A stretch of DNA of 33,890 nt. It comes from Bacillota bacterium. GTDB taxonomy: Bacteria; Bacillota; Clostridia; Saccharofermentanales; Fastidiosipilaceae. This document shows, in pieces, positions 15,615 to 23,820 of the stretch; within the stretch, counting starts at the first letter, position 1; every line of letters starts with the position of its first letter. A program made the translations under genes and the position numbers. The notes below the pieces were generated by a model. It saw only the letters and a list, made by a program, of their open reading frames with translations, searched no databases and was not told the DNA's origin. The stretch is from positions 1 to 33,890 of the forward strand of contig JASGUU010000072.1 in NCBI GenBank assembly GCA_030057555.1, given 5' to 3'.

Positions 15615-17344
15615 CTGCCCCGCCACCTCTCGTCCCCTGGCGCGATGCCGTCATCTACCAGATCTACCCACGCTCATTTCAGGATTCCAATGGTGACGGT
15701 GTCGGTGACCTCAACGGCATCCGCCGCCGCCTGCCGGAGCTCGAACGCCTCGGCGTCGACTATCTCTGGCTCTCGCCCGTCTACGCCTCGCCAGGCGTCG
15801 ACAACGGCTACGACATCTCCGACTACTGCACCATCGACCCGCTGATGGGAACACTTGAAGACATGGATGCCCTGATCTCCGAGGCCCGCAGCCGCGGTAT
15901 CGGCATCGTGATGGATCTCGTCCTCAACCACACGTCGGATCAGCACCCCTGGTTTCAGGAAAGCCGTGACCCCGCCTCGCCGAAGCGGAGCTGGTACCAC
16001 TGGCGCCCCTCGCCTCCCGGGCGGCCGCCGAACAACTGGACAGGCTTCTTCGGTGGCGGCTGCTGGACCCGCGACGACGGCCCCGGCGGCAGCGGCGATT
16101 CCTATCTGCACCTTTTCGCACCGGGCCAGCCTGATCTCAACTGGGCCGAACCCGCCGTTTTTGAGACTTTCGTGGATATCATCCGCTTCTGGACGGACCG
16201 CGGCATCGCCGGCTTCCGCCTCGATGTGATCAATGTCCTGTGGAAGGACAGCCTCGCCGACGGCCGCCGCCGTCTCATCCTGACCGGCAGCGAGCACTAT
16301 CTCAGCCGCCCCCATCTCCATACCCTGCTGCAGCGCCTGCGACGCGAGGCCTTCGCCCCGGCCGGCGCTTTCACCGTGGGCGAGACCGTCTTTGTCGACC
16401 TCGAAGCCGCCCGGCAGCTGACCTCGCCCGAACGCGAAGAGCTCGACATGGTCTTCCCCTTCGAGCACATGGAGAGCGACCAGATCATCGTCAAGTGGCT
16501 CACGCGCCCCTTCCATCCCCGACGCCTCTTCACCGCGCTCAGGCGCTGGCAGGAGAAACTCGACTGGAACGCCCTCTATCTCGAGAATCACGACCAGCCG
16601 CGGCTGGTGCCACGCTTCGGCGATGCGCGCCGCTACCCGGTCCAGAGCGCCACTCTCTATGCCGTCCTTCTGCTGACCCTGCGTGGTACGCCGTTCATCT
16701 ATCAGGGTCAGGAACTCGGTCTCTTCGGCCGTGACTGGGAGAGCCTCGATGAGCTCGAGGATGTCGAGAGCCATCAGGTCTACGGCGTGATGCGCAGTCT
16801 CGGTTTCCCGGCCCGCCTCGCCTGGTTCCTGATCCGGCTGAAAACACGCGACAACGCCCGCCAGCCCTACCCCTGGTCACCTGAACATGAAGGCGGCTTC
16901 ACCGACGGCCGCCCCTGGCTGCGGCTGCACCGGGGCTACCGCGAGCACAACTATCCGGCCCAGGAGGGGCGGCCCGGCTCGGTGCTCGAGCAGTACCGCC
17001 TGCTGCTCGAGCTGCGCCGCCTGCTGCCGGTCCTGCGCGACGGCAGCTTCCGCTCCCTCTATCAGACCGGCCGCCTCTTCGTCTATGAGCGTCGTACGGC
17101 AGGTCCTCCCGCAGCGCGCGTCATCGTCGCCCTCAACGCCGGCAGCCGCCCCCTCGCCTTCCAGCGCAGCCTGGTGAGCCGTCTTCCCGGCCACCTCCAC
17201 GTGATCTATTCGAACTATGACGGCGAGGTCGACAGCGTCGACCGCATCAGGCGCGCAGAGACGGATATGTTCACCGCCAATACCGACGGCCGACACCACT
17301 TCGCCTGGCGCCTGCGCCCCTGGGAGGCTGTCATCCTCGCCTGA
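15611..17344 (+). CDS. GH13 alpha-glucosidase / oligo-1,6-glucosidase type
   Basis: A 577-residue cytoplasmic glycoside hydrolase that should release glucose from short alpha-glucosides. The (beta/alpha)8 barrel motifs are all visible: YQIYPRSFQDSNGDGVGD near 15-33, MDLVLNHTSD (101-110), GFRLDVIN with nucleophile Asp205, FTVGETV with acid/base Glu258, and LENHDQPR with His327-Asp328. Length and these motifs fit the oligosaccharide-cleaving subfamily (GH13_31-like). The start overlaps the sulfatase stop, with a GGAGGGG site just upstream. Acting beside a sulfatase is unusual and suggests a sulfated or mixed alpha-glucan substrate, which is inference. A 12-bp inverted repeat follows the stop by 13 bases. 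Trehalose-6-phosphate or isomaltose specificity cannot be excluded. Confidence 0.9.
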   Translation: MTAPPPLVPWRDAVIYQIYPRSFQDSNGDGVGDLNGIRRRLPELERLGVDYLWLSPVYASPGVDNGYDISDYCTIDPLMGTLEDMDALISEARSRGIGIVMDLVLNHTSDQHPWFQESRDPASPKRSWYHWRPSPPGRPPNNWTGFFGGGCWTRDDGPGGSGDSYLHLFAPGQPDLNWAEPAVFETFVDIIRFWTDRGIAGFRLDVINVLWKDSLADGRRRLILTGSEHYLSRPHLHTLLQRLRREAFAPAGAFTVGETVFVDLEAARQLTSPEREELDMVFPFEHMESDQIIVKWLTRPFHPRRLFTALRRWQEKLDWNALYLENHDQPRLVPRFGDARRYPVQSATLYAVLLLTLRGTPFIYQGQELGLFGRDWESLDELEDVESHQVYGVMRSLGFPARLAWFLIRLKTRDNARQPYPWSPEHEGGFTDGRPWLRLHRGYREHNYPAQEGRPGSVLEQYRLLLELRRLLPVLRDGSFRSLYQTGRLFVYERRTAGPPAARVIVALNAGSRPLAFQRSLVSRLPGHLHVIYSNYDGEVDSVDRIRRAETDMFTANTDGRHHFAWRLRPWEAVILA

Positions 17345-17357
17345 ACCGCCTGATCGA

Positions 17358-17396
17358 TGCGGAAGCCTGTGCTGTGCAAGAATGCAGGCTTCCGCA
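17358..17396 (+). terminator. Stem-loop after the GH13 gene
   Basis: A perfect 12-bp inverted repeat (TGCGGAAGCCTG with CAGGCTTCCGCA) surrounds a 15-base loop just after the stop. It is followed by GGGTTGATTGG rather than a T run, so it may be a weak terminator or an mRNA 3' stabiliser. Confidence 0.5.
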
Positions 17397-17564
17397 GGGT
17401 TGATTGGATAAATATGCAAGAACATGCATGTTCCGTCCCCGATATTCATTCGAGTGCATAACTATTCGCCAAGCAGCCTCAAATACACGTCCGGCACCCT
17501 TGGGATGAGACTGTAGGACTGAGACAACCTGTCTGAAACCACGACATGGACCGCACACCGGAAA

Positions 17565-18287
17565 ATGGAAGGAACACGTTTCGAGCTGTGCTGTGTACCC
17601 AACATTCAAGCAGCCCGCCACAGAGCGAAGAAGCGTCCCCTCCCGATACCGGTTACGAAGCGGATTGGGGATGAAATCGACTTTGCCCGACTGTTGGATG
17701 AACATATTCACCGGAATTCCAGGCAATGGGATATCATCCCTGGCGCTTTGCTTCATGCGCGGATCCTCTCGACCACGACAGATAACGGCAGGAGGCGTAC
17801 CTGGGCGGGAAGCGGATGGCCGGCTGGGGCAGCCAGGCTCTGATAAATCCTGCCTGTCGCCAGTTCTACGACAAGAGCAAAGGCATCCATCGGGAGAAGA
17901 CGGGATACGTGAGCTATGACATCCATGACCTGGACGATCCTGATTACAGGAAAGCGCTTATCCTTCTGGATCTCCTCAAACTCGACTATGTCAAGCTCAC
18001 GGAGCGTCTGTGGGCGCACGCATGGTGTTGCCACCAGGGAACCGTCTGCCCTTTTTTAGATGACAGCGATGAAAGGAAGCAATGTCGTGCCCAAAGTGCG
18101 CGTGTCTGACTGCATCCGCAGACAAACAAGCTCATGCAGCCATTCACGGACAGGAAATACGAAAGCTCGTCAACGACCCCAGCGGATGCATGATACTTTG
18201 ACAAAATGGGGGTGCACGTCAAGCATGTCGGGAAGCGGTTGAACATGCCAGGAGCACGGCTGGCAAGGGAAAAAGCAGCTGGCGGAC
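17565..18287 (+). pseudogene. Probable transposase remnant inside the long element
   Basis: Broken frames fill the part missing from the short copy. From 17565 one frame reads through KRIGDEIDFARLLDEH and QWDIIPGALLHARIL, which resembles the N-terminal region (DUF4277-like) of IS1634-type transposases. From about 17816 another frame reads DKSKGIHREKTGYVSYD and then KALILLDLLKLDYVKL, not recognised. A third reads YFDKMGVHVKHVGKRLNM near 18195-18250. Frames change several times and there is no intact enzyme. The transposase identity rests mainly on position between terminal inverted repeats and on weak similarity seen by eye. Confidence 0.4.
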
Positions 18288-18294
18288 TTCTGGT

Positions 18295-18419
18295 GGTCAA
18301 AACGAAGAGTTTTCCAAAATATAATTTGGATTACTCGCTATCTTGACCACAAAGAGGCCGTTTCTGGTCAAAACGAGGAGTTTTCCAAAAAACCATTTGG
18401 ATTACTCGCTATCTTGACC
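18295..18419. repeat. Two tandem 71-bp palindromic units (long element)
   Basis: Units start at 18295 and 18366. Each runs from GGTCAAAACGA to ATCTTGACC with an inner TTTGGATTACTC arm; the left inner arm reads GAGTTTTCCAAA, so pairing there is imperfect. The linker ACCACAAAG follows each unit. The same two-unit arrangement with the same 71-base period occurs at 28583-28707. Confidence 0.8.
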
Positions 18420-18787
18420 ACAAAGATGGGCGCGCCGCTGCGTGGCGCGCAGCTTGTCGGAATCTCCTTATCGGAATCACCTTTATCACACGGCATCAGA
18501 GCAACAGAACCTGAATCGCTTTACAATTCCCTTGCATGTGCCAGGCCGTGCCTGTCAGCCTCGTCGCCCGCTATCTTATTGCACTTCATTCACATTCCAG
18601 CAGTTTGTATGACTGATCGCTACCCAGGCAACGGGAGAAGGGATCTTCCATAGCTTGCATGCCTGCTGCGTTAAAACTCCGGTGTTTCAGGAGTTTGAGG
18701 AAGGCTCGAACAGACCATACTCGTCCGACAAATATGACGTGCACTCCCAAAATGGAATGTAAAAGAACTACAGGATGCCGGGCGTGT

Positions 18788-19150
18788 GCTCAAAAGCTGC
18801 GGAAGATCGAATAATCGCATACCCAGGCAGCCTTCTGCATGAAAAAACCGGCCCGGACAGCAGGGACACGGCTGAAGCAGGGCAAAACCTCCAGAGCACA
18901 AACGATGCACACCGGTCTTCGGAACAAAAGAACCTCTGCCTCCCCACCGGACTTTGCTGTCATCTGCCTCAGAGGATGCCGCACGAAGCACTTGAACCTG
19001 TTCTTTCAAGCATTCCGTCCCGCCTCTCCGCCTCATTTCAGCACCCCTGCCTGCCGTCCACTCCGAGTGCTAAGATATTCTCCGGTAAATACTTCAGGCT
19101 CAGGCTGGAAAAACCGCCCGGCTCGAGCCGGCTAAAAAAGGATTTTCACG
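18788..19150. other. Gene-free stretch upstream of the aminopeptidase
   Basis: No convincing gene is seen. TGCTAAGAT at 19068-19076 fits an extended -10 promoter for the downstream operon (no -35 found). A 14-base palindrome CCGGCTCGAGCCGG at 19118-19131 sits just before the AAGGA ribosome site of the aminopeptidase gene, where a hairpin could affect its translation. Confidence 0.4.
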
Positions 19151-20398
19151 ATGGATACATCCCGTCTCGACACCTATGCCGAACTCCTCGTCCACGGCGG
19201 CCTCCACATCCGCCGGGGCCAGAAGCTCGTCATCCGCAGTTCAACCGGCCAGGCCCCGCTCGTCCGCGCCGTCGCCGCCGCAGCCTACGCCGCCGGCGCC
19301 GCCACCATCCGCATCGACTGGAACGACCAGGCAATCGAGCGCCTCGCCTGGCTCCACGAGAGCGAAGACCGGCTCGCCGAGATCGAGCCCTGGTGGCTCG
19401 CCCGCCAGGCCCAGGACGCCGACCAGGCAACTGCGATCCTCTACCTCAACGACAGCGACCCCGAAGGCCTCGCCGACGTCGACAGCCAGCTGATGATGCG
19501 CGTCCGCCAGCGCCGCTTTCCGGTGATCAAGCCGATCATCGAACGCTCCGAGAACCGCTACGTCTGGGTGATCGCGGCAGCCGCCTCGCCTGCCTGGGCC
19601 GGGCGCGTCTATCCCGACCTCACGCCCGAAGCCGCCACCGCCAGGCTCTGGGAGCGCATCCTCGAGAGCGTCCACATGCAGCCCGACGATGACGGTGCCA
19701 CAGCCGCAGCCCGTTGGAACCGCCACCAGGCGCGCCTCGCCGAGCGCGGCCGGCGCCTGACGGCCCTCGGTCTCGTCGAGGTGCGCTACCGTTCCGCAAA
19801 CGGCACGGATTTCCGCTCGGGCCTCATCCCCGGCGCCCTCTGGATGGGCGGCGGCGAAACCACCCTCGACGGGAAGCCCTTCAGCCCCAACATGCCGACC
19901 GAAGAGATCTTCACCTCTCCCAGACGCGGCGACGCCGATGGCTGGCTGGTCGCGACGAAGCCCCTCTCCCTGAGCGGCCAGCTCGTTGACGACTTCCGCA
20001 TCCGCTTCGCCGACGGCAGGGCTGTCGAATGGACCGCCGGCAGCGGCCAGGATGCCCTTGACGCCCTCATCGCCCTCGACGAAGGCGCTGCCTTTCTCGG
20101 CGAACTCGCCCTCGTACCGCAGTCCTCCCCGATCCAGCAGGCCGGCATCCTCTTCCACAACACCCTCTTCGACGAAAACGCCTCCTGCCATGTCGCCCTC
20201 GGGCGCGGCTTCTCAAACCTCCTGCCAAACCACGAGAAGCTCAGCAAAGAAGAACAGACCGCCCTCGGCCTCAACGACTCCATGACCCATGTCGACTTCA
20301 TGATCGGCAGCTCCGATCTCGCTGTGGACGGCGTCCTGCCCGACGGCAGTCTGATCCCGATTCTGCGCGACGGCGAATGGGTCGGTGACTTCGCCTGA
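19151..20398 (+). CDS. Aminopeptidase, M29 family (AmpS/aminopeptidase T type)
   Basis: A 415-residue cytoplasmic metallo-exopeptidase expected to remove N-terminal residues from peptides using two metal ions. The characteristic blocks and likely metal ligands are present: NMPTEEIFTSP (Glu251/Glu252), LGELALVPQSSPI (Glu318), LFHNTLFDENASCHVALG (His336, His347) and HVDFMIGS (His380, Asp382). Length is normal for the family. The ATG at 19151 follows AAAAAAGGA at about 9 bases. It is the first gene of a probable operon with a CorA-type transporter starting 52 bases after its stop. The link between the two may be supply of divalent metal to the peptidase, which is only a guess. Confidence 0.93.
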   Translation: MDTSRLDTYAELLVHGGLHIRRGQKLVIRSSTGQAPLVRAVAAAAYAAGAATIRIDWNDQAIERLAWLHESEDRLAEIEPWWLARQAQDADQATAILYLNDSDPEGLADVDSQLMMRVRQRRFPVIKPIIERSENRYVWVIAAAASPAWAGRVYPDLTPEAATARLWERILESVHMQPDDDGATAAARWNRHQARLAERGRRLTALGLVEVRYRSANGTDFRSGLIPGALWMGGGETTLDGKPFSPNMPTEEIFTSPRRGDADGWLVATKPLSLSGQLVDDFRIRFADGRAVEWTAGSGQDALDALIALDEGAAFLGELALVPQSSPIQQAGILFHNTLFDENASCHVALGRGFSNLLPNHEKLSKEEQTALGLNDSMTHVDFMIGSSDLAVDGVLPDGSLIPILRDGEWVGDFA

Positions 20399-20450
20399 GC
20401 CCGGCGGCGCAGGCGCTGCCTCCCGCCACAGTCAGCCAAGTCCAGAAGCC

Positions 20451-21374
20451 ATGACCCGTACCATCCAGCTGCCGGCTACGACAGGCCCCTGCCTCTGGGT
20501 CCATCTCAGCGCCGGAGACAGCGACCCGGCAGAGCTCGACCGCCTGACCACAGACTGGCAGCTCCCGCCTGACTGCCTCGCTGCTGTCCTTGATCCCGAT
20601 GCCGTGGCCCGCCATACAGCCGTCGACGGCGGCCCGCACGTCATTTCCCTGCTGCATCCGGTGGCGCTCGCACCGGACGGTCTCTCCTGGGCGACGCGCC
20701 TGCTTGTCATCGCCTGGTGGCCCGGGCGCGACCGTATCCTGACCGCTGCAGCCGCGACACCGCCTTTCCTCGAGGAAATCATCACCGCCGCCGAAGATCT
20801 CGAAACACCCGCCATTCCCGCCCTGATCATGGAGATCGCGGAAGCCACTGCCCGCAGCTTCATCCGCGTCACCCGCGCGATCGACACAGAGCGCAGCCTG
20901 CTGGTCGCCCGTCTCGCCCACTCGACCGGCATCGACAACCTCATCCGCCTCTCGCAGCTGCAGACCTCACTCGTCTACTTTGATACGGCCGTGGCCGAAA
21001 ACCACCCGATCTACCGCCGTCTCGAAACACAGCCGCTCTCTGCCGCGCCGGAACAGCGTTTCAACGACCGGCTCACGATCCTCCTGAACACCAGTTATCA
21101 GGCCGAGAAGATGGTACACCAGTCAGCGACCATGCTCGCCAATCTCAACGCCACCTACAGCGGCATCGTCAGCAACCGCCTCAACGTCACCATGAAGCGC
21201 CTGACCGCTCTCACCATCATCCTGACGGTCCCCACCATCATCGGCGCCTTCTGGGGCATGAATGTCGCCCTGCCCTTCGCCGATCACCCGCTCGCCTTCG
21301 TGGCACTGCTCGTCCTCTCACTCCTTCTCTGCCTGCTGATTGTCTTCCTGCTGCAGCGGCGCGACCTGCTCTAG
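20451..21374 (+). CDS. CorA-family divalent cation transporter
   Basis: A 307-residue membrane protein of the CorA magnesium/cobalt channel family. It has a long cytoplasmic N-terminal domain of mixed alpha/beta then helical character (about 1-240), then two membrane helices at the C-terminus. The first ends in the signature GMN (269-271, in FWGMNVALPF); the second is followed by the basic tail QRRDLL. I prefer the ATG at 20451; a GTG at 20385 in the same frame overlaps the previous gene and adds a non-conserved stretch. The ribosome site is weak, so coupling with the upstream gene is likely. The next gene starts 2 bases after its stop. Ion preference is not visible. Confidence 0.9.
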   Translation: MTRTIQLPATTGPCLWVHLSAGDSDPAELDRLTTDWQLPPDCLAAVLDPDAVARHTAVDGGPHVISLLHPVALAPDGLSWATRLLVIAWWPGRDRILTAAAATPPFLEEIITAAEDLETPAIPALIMEIAEATARSFIRVTRAIDTERSLLVARLAHSTGIDNLIRLSQLQTSLVYFDTAVAENHPIYRRLETQPLSAAPEQRFNDRLTILLNTSYQAEKMVHQSATMLANLNATYSGIVSNRLNVTMKRLTALTIILTVPTIIGAFWGMNVALPFADHPLAFVALLVLSLLLCLLIVFLLQRRDLL

Positions 21375-21376
21375 AA

Positions 21377-22111
21377 ATGAATTCTCATATGCAAAGCACC
21401 TCCCCTCACCGTCTCCACCGCCTCATCATCCTCGCCGTCATCCTGTTCTTCACAGCGAGTGCCATCGCCATCACCGTCCTGCTCCTCCAGGCACCGGTCA
21501 CCCCGCCTCCCGGTGTTCACCCCGCCCCGAAAACCCGCGGTGCCTACACCATCCATCTGGCTCAGGCGCTCGCCGGCATCATCCTGACACCGCTCGCCGG
21601 CCTTCTCGACCGCCGCAGCCGCCTCGCCATCCCGCCCCTCCCCCGCTCCCTCTTCGCCATCTTCCTCCTGTGCGCGCTCGGCCTCGGCTCCGCCTGGAGC
21701 CTGTGCGAAGTCATCGCCGGCTGGGACAAGCTGCTGCATGCATCCTCGGCTGCCCTGCTGACACTGCTGGGAGCCGGACTTCTGCACAGCCGCCTCCCGA
21801 ACGGCAAGACCGACATCGGACGCACCACGACGGCGGGCTTCTGTTTCGCCGGTACGGCCGGGGTTTTCTGGGAATTCTTCGAGTTTCTCGTGGACAGTCT
21901 GCTGGGCCTGAACTCCCAGCGTTTCCGGGCGCCGGACGGCACGGCACTTTGTGGTCAGGCCGCCCTGCTCGACACGATGGGTGACCTGCTGACCAACACG
22001 CTGGGTGCCCTTGGCATGGCGCTTATCCTCACCCTGCTCTTCCGACACGACAGCCGCCGGATTGACAGTCTGCTTCCGGGCATCCGTCCCGCCCGTTCCA
22101 GCCTCTCCTGA
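21377..22111 (+). CDS. YjdF/DUF2238-like integral membrane protein
   Basis: A 244-residue protein with about six hydrophobic segments. The blocks WDKLLHASSAALLTLLGAG, GVFWEFFEFLVDS and DTMGDLLTNTLGALG place conserved Asp, His, Glu and Asp residues in or near the membrane, the pattern I know from YjdF/DUF2238 proteins (VanZ-like superfamily). Their function is not established. It starts 2 bases after the CorA stop, so it is the third gene of the aminopeptidase-CorA operon. A cytoplasmic region rich in basic residues ends the protein (RHDSRRIDS onward). Two hairpins follow at 22140-22219. Confidence 0.7.
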   Translation: MNSHMQSTSPHRLHRLIILAVILFFTASAIAITVLLLQAPVTPPPGVHPAPKTRGAYTIHLAQALAGIILTPLAGLLDRRSRLAIPPLPRSLFAIFLLCALGLGSAWSLCEVIAGWDKLLHASSAALLTLLGAGLLHSRLPNGKTDIGRTTTAGFCFAGTAGVFWEFFEFLVDSLLGLNSQRFRAPDGTALCGQAALLDTMGDLLTNTLGALGMALILTLLFRHDSRRIDSLLPGIRPARSSLS

Positions 22112-22139
22112 CCTGTCACACAAATCCGGGCGAAAAGAC

Positions 22140-22219
22140 GGCTGTCCGCTCAGTGGACAGCCCGGAACACCTGTCAGCAGTAAAGAGCCCGGCTGCGATG
22201 TCTCTTTCGCACCGGGCTC
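22140..22219. terminator. Two hairpins between convergent genes
   Basis: GGCTGTCC/GGACAGCC (22140-22162, 7-base loop) and GAGCCCGG/CCGGGCTC (22185-22219, 19-base loop) lie between the membrane protein stop at 22111 and the XRE gene stop at 22245. Neither has a clean T run, so their terminator role is inferred from position. Confidence 0.45.
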
Positions 22220-22244
22220 CTGTCATACTTGAACCTGCATGAAC

Positions 22245-22835
22245 TCAGGGGATTTCATAACTGCATTTCGTAAATTCCCAGCCCCCAACCTCGAACTTCT
22301 TTTCCGTGAACGGTCTGGCCAGCTGCCGCGTCTCAATAAATTCATCGGTTACACAGACAAACAACTGCCTGTCATCCTGATCCACCAGATAGTATGCTCT
22401 GTCAGCGCTCTTAACATCGTTGATGGTCTGCGGAACGCCAAACGGTGCAGCGAAAACGAAACCGAGCACATTATCAATGATCTTTTCATTCCGGGTCAGC
22501 TTCTGTTTTGCGATCAGAGGGCGGATACGGGCCTCCGGGAATTTCTCGCGGATGAGGCGATCCTTCTTCTTTTTCCTGCTCCCGGTTCCATAGTCTGACA
22601 AATCAACCGCCTCACGCAGCACGTATGCATCGACCGTCTCTCCTCCATCCAGCAGATAGTCGACGCTCACATTGAGAAGCCCGGCCAGCGATTTCAGATT
22701 GTCCACATCGGGAAGGCCCTTGCCCGACTCCCACTTGGCCACGGCAGACCTCGAGACACTCAGCTTCTCAGCCAGCTGTTCCTGTGTCAGTCCACAACGT
22801 TTGCGCGCGTCCTGAAGCTTTTCACCTAATGTCAT
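22245..22835 (-). CDS. XRE-family transcriptional regulator with C-terminal sensor-like domain
   Basis: A 196-residue protein. Residues 1-65 are a Cro/C1-type helix-turn-helix (EKLQDARKRCGLTQEQLAEK, SRSAVAKWESGKGLPD, LLNVSVDYLL). A basic linker (GSRKKKKDRLIREKFPEA) leads to a C-terminal domain from about 100 whose function is not recognised. I chose the second ATG, at 22835, because GGAGG lies 8 bases before it; the ATG at 22853 has no site. It stands alone on the minus strand, convergent with the CorA operon. The target is unknown; the gene may be autoregulated. Confidence 0.82.
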   Translation of the reverse strand: MTLGEKLQDARKRCGLTQEQLAEKLSVSRSAVAKWESGKGLPDVDNLKSLAGLLNVSVDYLLDGGETVDAYVLREAVDLSDYGTGSRKKKKDRLIREKFPEARIRPLIAKQKLTRNEKIIDNVLGFVFAAPFGVPQTINDVKSADRAYYLVDQDDRQLFVCVTDEFIETRQLARPFTEKKFEVGGWEFTKCSYEIP

Positions 22836-22911
22836 GTTTCGTTCCTCCGGCATTGGGATTTGAGCATCATTCTAGAGAGAGGACATTCGCTGACCATAAA
22901 CTACACGTGGC

Positions 22912-22942
22912 GGGCGTGTTACTCTCCGTAACACGCCCTTTT
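22912..22942 (+). terminator. Strong stem-loop between XRE and nucleosidase genes
   Basis: A perfect 11-bp stem (GGGCGTGTTAC, loop TCTCC, GTAACACGCCC) is followed on the plus strand by TTTTATT. Both flanking genes are on the minus strand, so its T run points the wrong way. It may still end the nucleosidase transcript as a bidirectional structure. Confidence 0.5.
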
Positions 22943-23003
22943 ATTCGGTGATTTTTCCGGCAGGCCACACACATGACCGCCGGAACGCTCCGCAGCCGAC
23001 TGC

Positions 23004-23702
23004 TCAGGGCAGGCGTCGCGCCAGCCCGACGACGAGTTCAGCGGCGACACGGGCGGAATCGGACTTGTTGGCCTCGTAGGTCGATTCGGCGGCATCATCG
23101 GCGAGGTCGGAGATGGAGCGGATGACGAGGCAGGGCAGTTCGTTCATGTAGCAGACCTGGGCGACGGCGGCCGATTCCATGTCGGCCGCGAGAGCCCCCG
23201 TAGCCGCTACGATCTGCTGACGCCGCTCGTTCGAGGCCACGAACTCGTCCCCAGTCGCGATGCGGCCGACGCGGCAGCGGATGCCGCTGATACTGCCGGC
23301 GGCGAGCTTCTCTTCCAGAATCTCCGCGGCGAGGTCGACCAGATCGTGGTCACTCGCGAAGACATTCGCGAAGGGGCGGTAGGCGAGCAGCAGCTCGGAG
23401 GGGAAATCGTGGTAGACCAGCTCGCGGCCGAGCACGACGTCGCGCGGAGCGAGGCTGTGATCGAGGCCGCCGGCGATGCCGCAGTGCAGGACCATGGCCG
23501 GCTCGACCGCATCGATGATGAGCTGGGCGGAGCGGGCGGCGTTGACCTTGCCGATGCCGCAGTCCGTCAGTGTCAGCTCATGGCGGCCGATTGCGCCGCT
23601 CACCAGGATCTGACCGGCATGTCGGCGTTCCGTAACATTTTGCAGGCGCTCGCGAATGGCTTCAAGTTCCAGATCCATGGCGGCGATGACGGCGATGCGC
23701 AT
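23004..23702 (-). CDS. mtnN: 5'-methylthioadenosine/S-adenosylhomocysteine nucleosidase
   Basis: A 232-residue cytoplasmic enzyme that splits adenine from methylthioadenosine and S-adenosylhomocysteine, feeding methionine and purine salvage. MRIAVIAAMDLELEAI carries the N-terminal catalytic glutamate region. GIAGGLDHSLAPRDVVLG is the nucleoside phosphorylase-fold core, ADMESAAVAQV holds the ribose-binding Met-Glu pair, and RSISDLADD holds the catalytic aspartate. The ATG at 23702 has AGGAG about 8 bases before it; the frame extends upstream without support. It is divergent from the uracil permease gene with about 118 bases between starts, and the two may be regulated together as nucleobase salvage genes. 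Confidence 0.92.
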   Translation of the reverse strand: MRIAVIAAMDLELEAIRERLQNVTERRHAGQILVSGAIGRHELTLTDCGIGKVNAARSAQLIIDAVEPAMVLHCGIAGGLDHSLAPRDVVLGRELVYHDFPSELLLAYRPFANVFASDHDLVDLAAEILEEKLAAGSISGIRCRVGRIATGDEFVASNERRQQIVAATGALAADMESAAVAQVCYMNELPCLVIRSISDLADDAAESTYEANKSDSARVAAELVVGLARRLP

Positions 23703-23759
23703 AGGAGAACTCCTCTTCTCGGGACTTGGCTGTTCCCGCAACATAATGTGGCGAAGCTA

Positions 23760-23768
23760 TGGTATCAT
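23760..23768 (+). promoter_or_regulatory. Candidate extended -10 promoter of the uracil permease gene
   Basis: TGGTATCAT fits an extended -10 (TGn plus TATCAT) 52 bases upstream of the permease ATG, with no clear -35. Confidence 0.35.
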
Positions 23769-23820
23769 GCGACGATTTGTCAGTCCGCACGCACCATTAA
23801 GGGATTCAAGGGAGGGTTCC

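Larger units (their letters stand above)
17485..18787. mobile_element. Decayed inverted-repeat-bounded element, long copy
   Basis: The left end ACACGTCCGGCACCCT is mirrored at the right end (AGGATGCCGGGCGTGT, ending 18787), giving terminal inverted repeats of about 16 bp with two mismatches. The outer parts (17485-17564 and about 18292-18787) match the short copy at 28501-29046; the long copy has about 730 extra bases holding broken reading frames. CTCAAA occurs just outside both ends, possibly a degraded target duplication. The element also holds two 71-bp palindromic units. It is clearly less GC-rich than the genes around it. The insertion-sequence family is not recognised with certainty. 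Confidence 0.7.

Noticed and set aside
18295-18419. Possible CRISPR array
   Set aside because: There are only two units, each itself a palindrome with a nearly constant linker. There are no unique spacers and no cas genes.
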